Origin: Paenibacillus thiaminolyticus
GTDB lineage: Bacteria; Bacillota; Bacilli; Paenibacillales; Paenibacillaceae
Reading direction: 5' to 3'
DNA: 64,000 nucleotides
Assembly (NCBI RefSeq): GCF_007066085.1
Contig: NZ_CP041405.1
Location: forward strand, 5,341,001-5,405,000
The notes under the pieces: generated by a model
What the model was told of the DNA's origin: nothing
What the model saw: the letters and a program-made list of their open reading frames with translations, nothing else
Database searches by the model: none
Program-made: the position numbers and the translations under genes
Shown here: positions 7,764 through 15,932 of the stretch, piece by piece
How the letters are laid out: each line of letters opens with the position of its first letter
Position numbering within the stretch: the stretch's first letter is position 1

Positions 7764-9212
7764 TTGAGACAGAAATGGAAGGCGGCCATTTTGCTGCTTG
7801 CGGTGATTTCTATGCTGGGGGGCTGCTTCGCCGAGAAACCGGTGCTCGAAGAGCTGGGGCCAGATGGCAAAGGGAAAATCAAAGTGCTCTATTATGACGA
7901 AGAGAGCTTCTTTAAGGAATTTGGCAGCCCATTTAATTTGAGTTACCCCAATATTGAGTTGGAGGTGGTAAGCACCGCTCCAATTGGACGGGAAATGCAG
8001 GTCAACGGCACGACCTATGAGGAAGAATATATCAAGCATATCGAGAAGAACAAGCCGGATGTTCTGATTGTGAGCAGACGCGACCTGTTCGATAAGCTGG
8101 CGGAGGAAGGCAAGCTGTACAACTTGGAGGCGATTATCGAACAGGAGAAGTTCGATCTTGAAGGCTATTTGCCCGGGTTCGTCGATTTGCTGCGGGAACG
8201 CGGGGGCGGCTCGCTATACGGTCTGGCGCCGTACTTTTCGACCTCGGTCATTTTCTATAATGCCGATCTGTTCCGAGAGCATCACATTGAACTGCCGCGC
8301 AACAGGATGAGCTGGAAGGAGCTGCTCGAACTGGCGAGCCGGTTTGCGGAATACGGTTCCGAAGACGATCCGATCTACGGGTTGGTTAATCAGTACGGAC
8401 GAGCCGACAGCATTTTTTTTGATGTAGCCGAGAGCTTGTCGTTGCGGCTGTTCGATGCGAAAGGGGAAAAAACCACGTTCAATACGGACGGTTGGAAGGA
8501 AGCGATGGAGCTGACAGCCAACGCGATTCGCGGCAAAGCGGTTTTTTCGACGTTGTTGGAACCGCGATTCCGATATGGTGAGGTTGATGTTAATCAGAGC
8601 GAGAATTTCTTCCAAGGCAAGGTCGCGATGGTGCTCGGAACGCCCTGGTTCATGCACGAGCTTACGGAGTATCCGAAATATGATAAAGAAGCAAGCCCAA
8701 TCGATTGGGGCATCGTGACCGCCCCTGTCGATCCAGGGAATCCGGATCAATCACAGTATGTGTCTCTTCGCGACGAATTCGCTATCCTGGCCGATTCCCC
8801 GAACAAGCGGGCTGCTTGGGAATTCGTGAAGTATGTGAACGGTCCGGAGAGGGCGAAGGCCGCTTCCCGTTCCTTGAGGGACTTGCGGGACGAGCTGCCG
8901 ACAAGAGGGGAGTACATGAAAGAACTGGACGGCAAGAGCCTGGAGCCTTACTTTATGCTGAGACCGAAGGCATCGAGCGGAACGGTATGGGGCGGACCGA
9001 ACGTGAAGATCCCGCCGGGCTTCTACTGGAACTTCACGAATCTGATTAAGCAGGAGCTGAGAGACATGATCGAGAACAATAAACCGGCCGAAGCCGCCGT
9101 GGCCAGGATCGACGAAGAAGGCAACGCTATCCTCAAGCAAGAACGAGAGAGAGAGAAGGCGGAGGCAGAGGAGATGCGGAGGAAGGCGCTAGAGAATGCC
9201 GCGAAGAAGTAA
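7764..9212 (+). CDS. Extracellular solute-binding lipoprotein, array copy 4
   Basis: 482 residues from TTG, preceded by GGGAGGAG; a further-upstream in-frame start at 7734 would begin directly after the -10 box and is unlikely. Signal MRQKWKAAILLLAVISMLGGC with Cys21. It begins a second subgroup (copies 4, 5, 7) that shares this signal sequence and a short Lys/Ala-rich end instead of the EGD tail. Conserved core present (FYNADLFREH, LPRNRMSWKEL, ADSPNKRAAWEFVKYVNG). Carries a small insertion (SLRDLRDELPTR) relative to its paralogues. Confidence 0.88.
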   Translation: MRQKWKAAILLLAVISMLGGCFAEKPVLEELGPDGKGKIKVLYYDEESFFKEFGSPFNLSYPNIELEVVSTAPIGREMQVNGTTYEEEYIKHIEKNKPDVLIVSRRDLFDKLAEEGKLYNLEAIIEQEKFDLEGYLPGFVDLLRERGGGSLYGLAPYFSTSVIFYNADLFREHHIELPRNRMSWKELLELASRFAEYGSEDDPIYGLVNQYGRADSIFFDVAESLSLRLFDAKGEKTTFNTDGWKEAMELTANAIRGKAVFSTLLEPRFRYGEVDVNQSENFFQGKVAMVLGTPWFMHELTEYPKYDKEASPIDWGIVTAPVDPGNPDQSQYVSLRDEFAILADSPNKRAAWEFVKYVNGPERAKAASRSLRDLRDELPTRGEYMKELDGKSLEPYFMLRPKASSGTVWGGPNVKIPPGFYWNFTNLIKQELRDMIENNKPAEAAVARIDEEGNAILKQEREREKAEAEEMRRKALENAAKK

Positions 9213-9234
9213 GAGATGGAGAAGCTTGATCGGA

Positions 9235-9267
9235 GGCCGCTGACTTAAGTCGGCGGTCTTTTTTTCG
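9235..9267 (+). terminator. Terminator after solute-binding copy 4
   Basis: GGCCGCTGACTTAAGTCGGCGGTC hairpin followed by seven T. Confidence 0.8.
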
Positions 9268-9308
9268 GCAGACAAGGACCCTTAAGAGAGCGGAAAGGAG
9301 TGGAGATT

Positions 9309-9390
9309 CTTAATATTCTTAACATTCACGTTGTGATTCGCTTAAGATTTCCTTTATCTGGTTGAATGGTCTGGGAGCGGCCGATATACT
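9309..9390 (+). promoter_or_regulatory. Promoter and hexamer operator of solute-binding copy 5
   Basis: -35 TTGAAT (9362-9367), 17-nt spacer, -10 TATACT (9385-9390). Upstream TTAATA, TTAACA, then TTAAGA and TTTATC with the same spacing as before copy 4. Confidence 0.6.
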
Positions 9391-9419
9391 TGCTCTGGAA
9401 TGAAAGGGAGGAGAAGGAA

Positions 9420-10826
9420 TTGAGACAGAAATGGAAGGCAGCCATTCTGCTGCTAACGGTAATCTCTTTGCTAGGAGGCTGTTTTGCGGAGAAGCCGGTG
9501 CTCGAAGAGCTGGAACCGGAGCGCAAGGTGAAAATTAAAGTCATGTACCACAACGATGAAAGCTTTTATAGGGATTATGGCAATGGCTTTGATGCGATCT
9601 TTAATGACAAATATCCCAACCTTGAGTTCGAATTCATCAGCCTCATTGAAATGTACCCGGATATTGAGAAGAATGGGACGAGCTTTGAGGAAGAGTATCT
9701 CAAGCTGATTGAGAAGAACAAACCGGATATCCTGTTTTTCACCAAAACCGACCTGTTCGAGAAGATGGCGCAGGAAGGCAAGCTGTACAATCTGGACCCG
9801 ATCATCGCACAGGAGAATTTCGATGTTGACAGTTACATGCCCGGACTTATCGATATGATGCGGCATTATGGGGACGGCTCGCTATACGGCTTGGCTCCGT
9901 CCTTTTATACGAACAACCTTTACTATAACGCCGAGCTGTTCCGGGAATATCAGATTGAACCGCCGCGCAATCAGATGAGCTGGCAAGAGGTGCTGGAGTT
10001 ATCGCAACGCTTCGCCGGCCTGGGTTCCAAGGATAAGCCGATTTATGGCTTGACGGAGGATTTCGGCCGGGTGGAAGAGCTTCTGTTCGGGATAGCGGCG
10101 ACCTCGTCGCTGCGCGCGCTGGACGCGAAGGGAGAGAAGCTGGCATTTAACACGGAGGGCTGGAAGGAAGCGATGGAATTGGTAGCCGATGCGGTTCGCA
10201 GCAGAGCAGTATTTGCGTATCCATTGGAAGAAGACGTGAGATATTTGCAGACTGAGCCGTTTCTCAGGGGTGAAGTCGCGATGGTGCTCGGGTCAGGCAT
10301 GTTCCTGAATCAAATGTTGGAAGGTCCGATGCAGGATGATGGGAAGGAGATGGAGTGGAACATGGTCACGGTTCCCGTCGATCCGGCATCACCGGACGAA
10401 TCGCCATTCGTAGAGTTGAACGGAATCTATGCAATCGCAGCCGATTCCGCGAACAAGCGGGCCGCGTGGGAATTCATGAAGTACGTGAACAGCCCGGAAA
10501 TGGCGAAGGCCCTATCCCGCTCTCCGCATGCCGGCCTGCAGACAAGATCCGGCTTCACCAAAGAAATCGCCGGCAAAAGCACGGAAAGCTTCTACCTGCT
10601 GCGGCCGAAGGCCGGGGGCGGTTCCATCTGGGGAGGCTCGAACGTGAACCGGCCGGATGAGTTCACTTTTGGCTTCCCGAATCTGGTGGAAAAGCAATTG
10701 TACGAAATGATCGAGAACGGGAAGTCTGCCGAAGCGGCGGCGGCCGCCATCGAGAGCGAGGGCAACGCGCTCCTTGAGCAGGCCCGGGCGGCGCAGAAGG
10801 CAAAGGCGAAAGCCGGCAAGAAGTAG
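9420..10826 (+). CDS. Extracellular solute-binding lipoprotein, array copy 5
   Basis: 468 residues from TTG after AGGGAGGAGAA. Lipoprotein signal with LGGC, Cys21. Belongs to the copy-4/7 subgroup, with YYNAELFREYQIEPPRNQMSW and ADSANKRAAWEFMKYVNS variants of the core motifs. It differs by a four-residue insertion near residue 60 (GFDAIFNDKYP). Ends in a KAKAKAGKK basic tail. It has its own promoter and a strong terminator, so it is a monocistronic unit. Confidence 0.88.
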   Translation: MRQKWKAAILLLTVISLLGGCFAEKPVLEELEPERKVKIKVMYHNDESFYRDYGNGFDAIFNDKYPNLEFEFISLIEMYPDIEKNGTSFEEEYLKLIEKNKPDILFFTKTDLFEKMAQEGKLYNLDPIIAQENFDVDSYMPGLIDMMRHYGDGSLYGLAPSFYTNNLYYNAELFREYQIEPPRNQMSWQEVLELSQRFAGLGSKDKPIYGLTEDFGRVEELLFGIAATSSLRALDAKGEKLAFNTEGWKEAMELVADAVRSRAVFAYPLEEDVRYLQTEPFLRGEVAMVLGSGMFLNQMLEGPMQDDGKEMEWNMVTVPVDPASPDESPFVELNGIYAIAADSANKRAAWEFMKYVNSPEMAKALSRSPHAGLQTRSGFTKEIAGKSTESFYLLRPKAGGGSIWGGSNVNRPDEFTFGFPNLVEKQLYEMIENGKSAEAAAAAIESEGNALLEQARAAQKAKAKAGKK

Positions 10827-10904
10827 CGTACAGAAGCGTGGAGAGCCCGATTCCAATGGAAGAAGGCAATTGGATAAGGCTTCCCGCAGAACAAAGATAT
10901 TGTG

Positions 10905-10937
10905 ACGGCCGCCAGCGCAGGTTGACGGCCGTTTTTT
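10905..10937 (+). terminator. Terminator after solute-binding copy 5
   Basis: ACGGCCG stem with CGGCCGT, 14-nt loop, then TTTTT. Confidence 0.75.
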
Positions 10938-10969
10938 GCTTGGCGACCGATGAGAGGATGACAGGAGCG

Positions 10970-11865
10970 GCCGATATGTTCCGGGAGCAAATATTGAACC
11001 GCCGCGCAATCAGATGAGCTGGACAGAATTGCTCGAATTGCCGAGCCGCTTCGCTGGCCTCGGTTCCGGTGACGTTCGGATTTATGGTCTCTCGGATGAA
11101 TACGGCTTTGCCGACGACTTGCTGTTTACGTTGGCAAGGAGCTTATCGTTACGAGTGCTGGACGCAAAGGGGGAGAAGATCAACTTCCATACGGAGAGCT
11201 GGAAGGAAGCGTTGGAGGTGACAGCCAACGCAATTCTCGGCCACACGGTCTATACGGCTCCGCTGAAGCCGATCGCTTCAGGCACGATCCTTCATTCGCG
11301 GACCGAGCAGTTTTTCCAAGGCAAACTGGCGATGATGATCGGATCGTCCTCGCTCATAGGCGAGCTCCGCAAGCACGAAAAAGAAGTCAATTGGGACTTC
11401 GTGACGGCGCCCGTCGATCCGGCTGCGCTGGAGGAATCCGGTTTTGCGTACGTGTACGATATTTATGCGATCGCGGCCGATTCTCCGAACAAGCGGGCTG
11501 CCTGGGAATTCGTGAAGTTTATGAACGGTCCGGAAATGGCGAAGGCCAAGTCCCGTTCCTTCCGGGGCGACCTGCCGACAAGGGTGGACTACATGAGAGA
11601 GGTGGACGGCAAAAGCATGGAGCCTTTCTATATGCTGCGGCCGCAGGCATTGCATGCGTACTTATGGCGGGGGCTTGACCGTGAATTCCTGTCCGGCTTC
11701 CGTACGAATTTCTCGAACCTGGTCCTCAAGGAATTGAAGGAGATGGTCGAGAACGGGAAGTCTGCGGAGGAAGCCGCGGCCGCCATCGAGAGGGAGGGCA
11801 ACGCGCTCCTCGAGCAAGCGCGGGAAGCGAGAAAGGCGGAGACGGCGAAGACCGGGATGAAGTAG
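10970..11865 (+). pseudogene. Solute-binding copy 6, missing promoter-proximal third
   Basis: The open frame runs from ATG 11014 (MSWTELLELPSRFAGLGSG) to 11865, 283 residues, and matches copies 5 and 7 from their residue ~180 onward. Signal peptide, lipobox and roughly 160 residues are gone. Just upstream, GGAGCGGCCGATAT of an array leader runs directly into the codons for LFRE, and one base is missing in the HQIEPPR segment. The junction lies at GCCGAT, which occurs both in the leaders (before TATACT) and in the NADLF codons, so a deletion at that microhomology explains it. If translated the product would stay cytoplasmic; most likely non-functional. Confidence 0.75.
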
Positions 11866-11901
11866 ACCCGATCAAGGCCGGAGCGGAACCATTGCACATT
11901 C

Positions 11902-11983
11902 CTTAATAGTTCTTAACATCTCCTATTGATTTGATTAAGATTTCCTTTATTTGGTTGAATGATGCGGGAACCGCCGATATACT
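11902..11983 (+). promoter_or_regulatory. Promoter and phased-hexamer operator of solute-binding copy 7
   Basis: -35 TTGAAT (11955-11960), 17-nt spacer, -10 TATACT (11978-11983). Clearest phasing in the window: TTAATA at 11903, TTAACA at 11913, TATTGA at 11924, TTAAGA at 11935, TTTATT at 11946, i.e. steps of 10, 11, 11 and 11 bp. Confidence 0.65.
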
Positions 11984-12014
11984 TGCATCTTGTAACGAAA
12001 AGGAGGAGAACGGA

Positions 12015-13421
12015 TTGAGAAAGAAATGGAAGGTTGCCATACTGCTGCTTGCTGTGATTTCTTTGCTGGGGGGCTGCTTCGGCGGGAAGCCCGCGCTTGA
12101 AGAGCTGGACTCCGAGGGCAAGGGAAAAATTAAAGTGCTCTATTATGACGAGGGCAGCTTTTATAGCGATTACGGGAACAACTTCAATGTGAAGTATCCC
12201 AATATTGAGTTCGAGGTCATCAACACGGGCACAATCTATCAGGATATGCAGGAAAACGGGACGAGCTATGAGGAGGAATATCTCAAGTTTATCGAGAAAC
12301 ACAAGCCGGATGTCATTATGACGGGTTCGGACAGCTTCGAGAAGCTTGCGCAGGAAGGGAAGCTGTACAATCTGGACACGGTGATCGAGCAGGAGAAATT
12401 CGGTCTTGACGGATATATGCCCGGGCTCGTCGATATGCTTCGGGAACGCGGCGGCGGCTCGTTATACGGCTTGGCTCCGTACTTTAATGCCTCGGTCGTC
12501 TACTATAACGCCGATCTGTTCCGAGAACATCAGATTGACCCGCCGCGCAATCAGATGAGCTGGAAAGAACTGCTCGAATTGTCGAGCCGCTTCGCGGGCA
12601 TCGGTTCCGGGGACGATCAGATTTATGGTTTGTCCGATGAATTTGGTCAAGCCGAAGGCATGCTTTTTAATGTGGCAAGCAGTTCGTCGCTCCGGGTGTT
12701 CGACGCGAAGGGGGAGAAGATCACCTTCAATACGGACGGCTGGAAGGAAGCGATGGAGCTGACAGCCAAGGCGATTCGCGGCAAAGCGGTCTATACGGCT
12801 TCTCTGGAGCCGGAAAAAGAAAATACGATGTTTTTTTTGCAGACCGAGCAGTTCTTCAAGGGCAAAGTCGCGATGATGTTCGGATCGAGCTGGCTCATGA
12901 GCGATCTTCGGAACCGGCCGAAGTATGACAGCGACATCCAAGAAATCAATTGGGACTTCGTTACGGCGCCCGTCGATCCGGCTGCGCCGGAGGAATCGGC
13001 CTTTACGGTGTTAGATTCTATCTATGGGATCGCGGCCGATTCCCCGAACAAGCGGGCGGCTTGGGAGTTCGTGAAGTTCGTGAACGGCCCGGAGATGGCG
13101 AAGGCCGCTTCCCGTTCCTTCCGGGGCCAACTGCCGACAAGGGTGGACGCGATGAAAGAAGTGGACGGCAAAAGCACGGAAGCCTTCTATATGCTGCGTC
13201 CGAAAGCTTCGGGCGGGTCCGTATGGGGGGGCTCGAACGTGAATTTCCCGGACGGCTTCCGCATGGCCTTTTCGAATCTAATCATTAAGGAATTGAAGGC
13301 GATGGTCGAGAACGGAAAGTCTGCGGAGGAGGCCGTGGCCGTGATCGAGACCGAAGGCAATGCGGCCCTGCAGCAGGCGCGGGAGGCGGCCAAAGCGAAG
13401 GAGCAGGCCGGGAAGAAATAA
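12015..13421 (+). CDS. Extracellular solute-binding lipoprotein, array copy 7
   Basis: 468 residues from TTG after AAAGGAGGAGAA. Signal MRKKWKVAILLLAVISLLGGC, Cys21. Full-length member of the 4/5/7 subgroup with all core motifs (YYNADLFREH, PPRNQMSWKEL, ADSPNKRAAWEFVKFVNG). It best represents what copy 6 looked like before its deletion. No terminator separates it from copy 8, which starts 46 bp later, so the two form an operon. Confidence 0.88.
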   Translation: MRKKWKVAILLLAVISLLGGCFGGKPALEELDSEGKGKIKVLYYDEGSFYSDYGNNFNVKYPNIEFEVINTGTIYQDMQENGTSYEEEYLKFIEKHKPDVIMTGSDSFEKLAQEGKLYNLDTVIEQEKFGLDGYMPGLVDMLRERGGGSLYGLAPYFNASVVYYNADLFREHQIDPPRNQMSWKELLELSSRFAGIGSGDDQIYGLSDEFGQAEGMLFNVASSSSLRVFDAKGEKITFNTDGWKEAMELTAKAIRGKAVYTASLEPEKENTMFFLQTEQFFKGKVAMMFGSSWLMSDLRNRPKYDSDIQEINWDFVTAPVDPAAPEESAFTVLDSIYGIAADSPNKRAAWEFVKFVNGPEMAKAASRSFRGQLPTRVDAMKEVDGKSTEAFYMLRPKASGGSVWGGSNVNFPDGFRMAFSNLIIKELKAMVENGKSAEEAVAVIETEGNAALQQAREAAKAKEQAGKK

Positions 13422-13466
13422 GCTGCCGCTTAGCAAAGGGCGAATGACAGAAGGAGAGAAGGCGGA

Positions 13467-14930
13467 GTGACAAACAAGTGGAGGCCCGTCCTGCTGCTGC
13501 TAGCGGTGATTGCTGTGCTGGGCGGGTGCATGGGCAAGACTCCCGTGCTGGAGGAGCTAGGGGAAGACGGCGCGGGGAAGCTGAAGGTCATGTCTTACAG
13601 CGAAGCGTTATTTTATGAAGAATACGGTAATCAGTTTAATATGAAGTATCCCAATATTCAGTTCGAAGTCGCGAGCATCCAGGAGATCTATAAGGATATG
13701 GATGAGCTGTCTCTCAGCTATCAGGATGCGTTCATGAGGTTCGTCGAAAAAAACAAGCCGGATGTCATTATATGTGAATACGGCCAATTCGAGCAGTTGA
13801 TTCAGGAGGACAAGCTGTATAATCTGGATGCGATTATCGCCGAGGAGACATTCGATCTCGATGGGTACTTGCCCGGGGTCATCGATGTGCTTCGGGATAC
13901 CGGCGGCGGATCGGTATACGGGCTCGCCCCGACGCTGGATACCGCGGCGGTCTTCTATAACGCCGAGCTGTTCCGGGAGCATCATATCGAGCCTCCGCGG
14001 AATAAGATGACCTGGCAAGAACTGTTAGAATTGTCGGAGCGCTTCGCGGCGATCGATTCCGGAGAGGAGCGCTTGTATGGTTTGTCCGAGCAGTACGCCT
14101 CGCCCGCCATGTTGTTCTATGAGATCGCGGAGACATCGTCGCTGCGTCTCGTCGATGGGAAGGGAGAAAAGGTTATCTTCAACACGGAGGGGTGGAAGGA
14201 AGTGCTGGAGATGGTGAGCGGGGCCATCCGGAGCCACGCTCTGCATGCCCCGTCTCCGAAGCTGGACTCGGATACATCCGTTTCTATGCTCACGGATTCG
14301 CCGTTCTTTCGCGGCAAATCCGCGATGGTCATCGGCAACTTCTTCTTCTTCACAGATCTGCGCAACCGGCCGCAATATGATAAGGACGCGCAAAAAATCG
14401 ATTGGGGCGTCGTGACCGTCCCCGTCGATCCGCAATTCCCGGACGTGTCGCCTCATATTAGACCCGCCACGATCTTCGCGATTCCGGCGGATTCCCCGAA
14501 CAAGCGGGCCGCCTGGGAATTCGTGAAGCATGTGAACGACCCGGAAAAGGCGAAGGAGGAATCGCGGACGCTGGGCAGGGGACTTCCGGCCAGGAGCGAG
14601 TTCTTCACCGAAGTGGACGGAAAGAACGTTGAGGCATTATATATGCTGAAGCCAAAAGGAAAATGGGGACTCTGGGGAGAATCGGATCGTGACATTCCGA
14701 GCTCATTCTTTCCTTCCATGTACGACCTGCTGGAGCGAGAAATTATGGCGGTAGCCGACGGTAAGAAAACCGTCGAAGAAGCGGCCGCTGCTATCGAACG
14801 CGAAGGCAACGAGGCGCTCAAGCAAGCGCGGAAGGCGGCGGAGATGAAGCGGGAGGCCGCGAAGCAGCCCGCCGAAGACGCAGGCTCGGCGCCGCAAGAG
14901 GACCTGGAAGGAGCAGCCGAAAGCGAGTAA
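13467..14930 (+). CDS. Extracellular solute-binding lipoprotein, array copy 8 (divergent)
   Basis: 487 residues from GTG after AAGGAGAGAAGG. Signal MTNKWRPVLLLLAVIAVLGGC, Cys21. The most divergent of the array, but it keeps FYNAELFREH, PPRNKMTWQEL and ADSPNKRAAWEFVKHVN. The tail is long and Ala/Glu-rich and ends AAESE, closer in character to copies 1-3. Last gene of the array; it probably shares the copy-7 promoter. Confidence 0.87.
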   Translation: MTNKWRPVLLLLAVIAVLGGCMGKTPVLEELGEDGAGKLKVMSYSEALFYEEYGNQFNMKYPNIQFEVASIQEIYKDMDELSLSYQDAFMRFVEKNKPDVIICEYGQFEQLIQEDKLYNLDAIIAEETFDLDGYLPGVIDVLRDTGGGSVYGLAPTLDTAAVFYNAELFREHHIEPPRNKMTWQELLELSERFAAIDSGEERLYGLSEQYASPAMLFYEIAETSSLRLVDGKGEKVIFNTEGWKEVLEMVSGAIRSHALHAPSPKLDSDTSVSMLTDSPFFRGKSAMVIGNFFFFTDLRNRPQYDKDAQKIDWGVVTVPVDPQFPDVSPHIRPATIFAIPADSPNKRAAWEFVKHVNDPEKAKEESRTLGRGLPARSEFFTEVDGKNVEALYMLKPKGKWGLWGESDRDIPSSFFPSMYDLLEREIMAVADGKKTVEEAAAAIEREGNEALKQARKAAEMKREAAKQPAEDAGSAPQEDLEGAAESE

Positions 14931-14974
14931 GGAGCCGGGCAGGTGGGATATCGCCCTGGTCCCCGCGCTTAAGA

Positions 14975-15065
14975 TCGTGTACCAGCGTGTCCTGAGCATA
15001 TCCCACGTGTGCCCCGAGCGTGTCTCGATCGTGTCCCGCGCTTACTCGGAGCGTGTCCCGAGCCG
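14975..15065 (+). repeat. Short imperfect repeats between the array and ecsA
   Basis: The motif GTGTCC/GTGTCYCGAGC recurs five to six times in about 90 bp (GTGTCCTGAGC, GTGTGCCCCGAGC, GTGTCTCGATC, GTGTCCCGCGC, GTGTCCCGAGC). It lies in the 219-bp gap before ecsA; no promoter is obvious within it. Confidence 0.45.
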
Positions 15066-15149
15066 AAGCTTCCGTCCGCGCCTGCATGATACCGTTGGGT
15101 TCGCATCCCCGCTTCGTGTCCGGTATAATAGGCGGTGAGGTGACGATAT

Positions 15150-15932
15150 ATGGAATCTTTATTACATATTGAGCGGTTGACCGGCGGCTACAGTGTCGGC
15201 CGACCGGTTCTCCACGATATTAACTTCACGGTCGAAGCCGGCCAGATGATCGGGTTGATCGGGCTGAACGGCGCCGGCAAGAGCACGACGATGAAGCATA
15301 TTCTTGGGCTGCTTGAGCCGCAGTCCGGCAAGGTGACGCTGCAGGGCCGCACGCTGGCTGAAGCGCCGGAGCAGTACCGGGCGGCATTGGCGTATGTTCC
15401 CGAGTCACCGCTGCTGTATGACGCCTTGACCGTGCGCGAGCATCTGGTCTGGACGGCGACCGCTTACGGGGTGGACAAGGCCCGATTCGAGCAGCGGGTG
15501 GCCGAGCTTGCGCAGTTGTTCCAGATGGAGCCGCATCTGGATAAGGCGGCTCAGCATCTATCCAAGGGCATGAAGCAGAAGACGATGCTGATGTGCGCAT
15601 TCGCGGTTCGCCCTCCGCTCTATATCATTGACGAGCCGTTCCTTGGCCTTGATCCGCTCGGCATCCGTTCGCTGCTTCAATATATGAAGAGCGTCAAGGA
15701 AGAAGGAGCGGCGCTGCTCGTCAGCTCGCATATTTTGTCCACGATCGAGCATTATTGTGACGGCTTCGTCCTGCTGCACCAAGGTAGAGTGCTGGGGGCG
15801 GGCAGCCGGGAGGAACTGCGGAAGCAGTGGAGCAGCCAATCCGGACGCCCTGCCGAAGAGCGGCTCGAGGATCTCTTCTATACGTGGGTGACCGACGCGC
15901 AGGAGGGCGGTGATCGTCCATGGAACGGATAA
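15150..15932 (+). CDS. ecsA: ABC transporter ATP-binding protein EcsA
   Basis: 260 residues. ATPase of the EcsAB exporter, which in Bacillus affects protein secretion, signal-peptide and intramembrane-protease processing and competence. Walker A GLNGAGKS (~38-45), Q-loop in the PESPLLYDALT region, signature LSKGMKQK (~135), Walker B LYIIDEPFLGLDP (~154-166), switch His in SSHI. Length matches EcsA (~247). The ATG follows GAGGTGA. It overlaps the next gene by 13 bp, which supports one transporter. The preceding array contributes no permease, and EcsAB is not an importer, so the adjacency is not evidence of joint function. Confidence 0.87.
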   Translation: MESLLHIERLTGGYSVGRPVLHDINFTVEAGQMIGLIGLNGAGKSTTMKHILGLLEPQSGKVTLQGRTLAEAPEQYRAALAYVPESPLLYDALTVREHLVWTATAYGVDKARFEQRVAELAQLFQMEPHLDKAAQHLSKGMKQKTMLMCAFAVRPPLYIIDEPFLGLDPLGIRSLLQYMKSVKEEGAALLVSSHILSTIEHYCDGFVLLHQGRVLGAGSREELRKQWSSQSGRPAEERLEDLFYTWVTDAQEGGDRPWNG

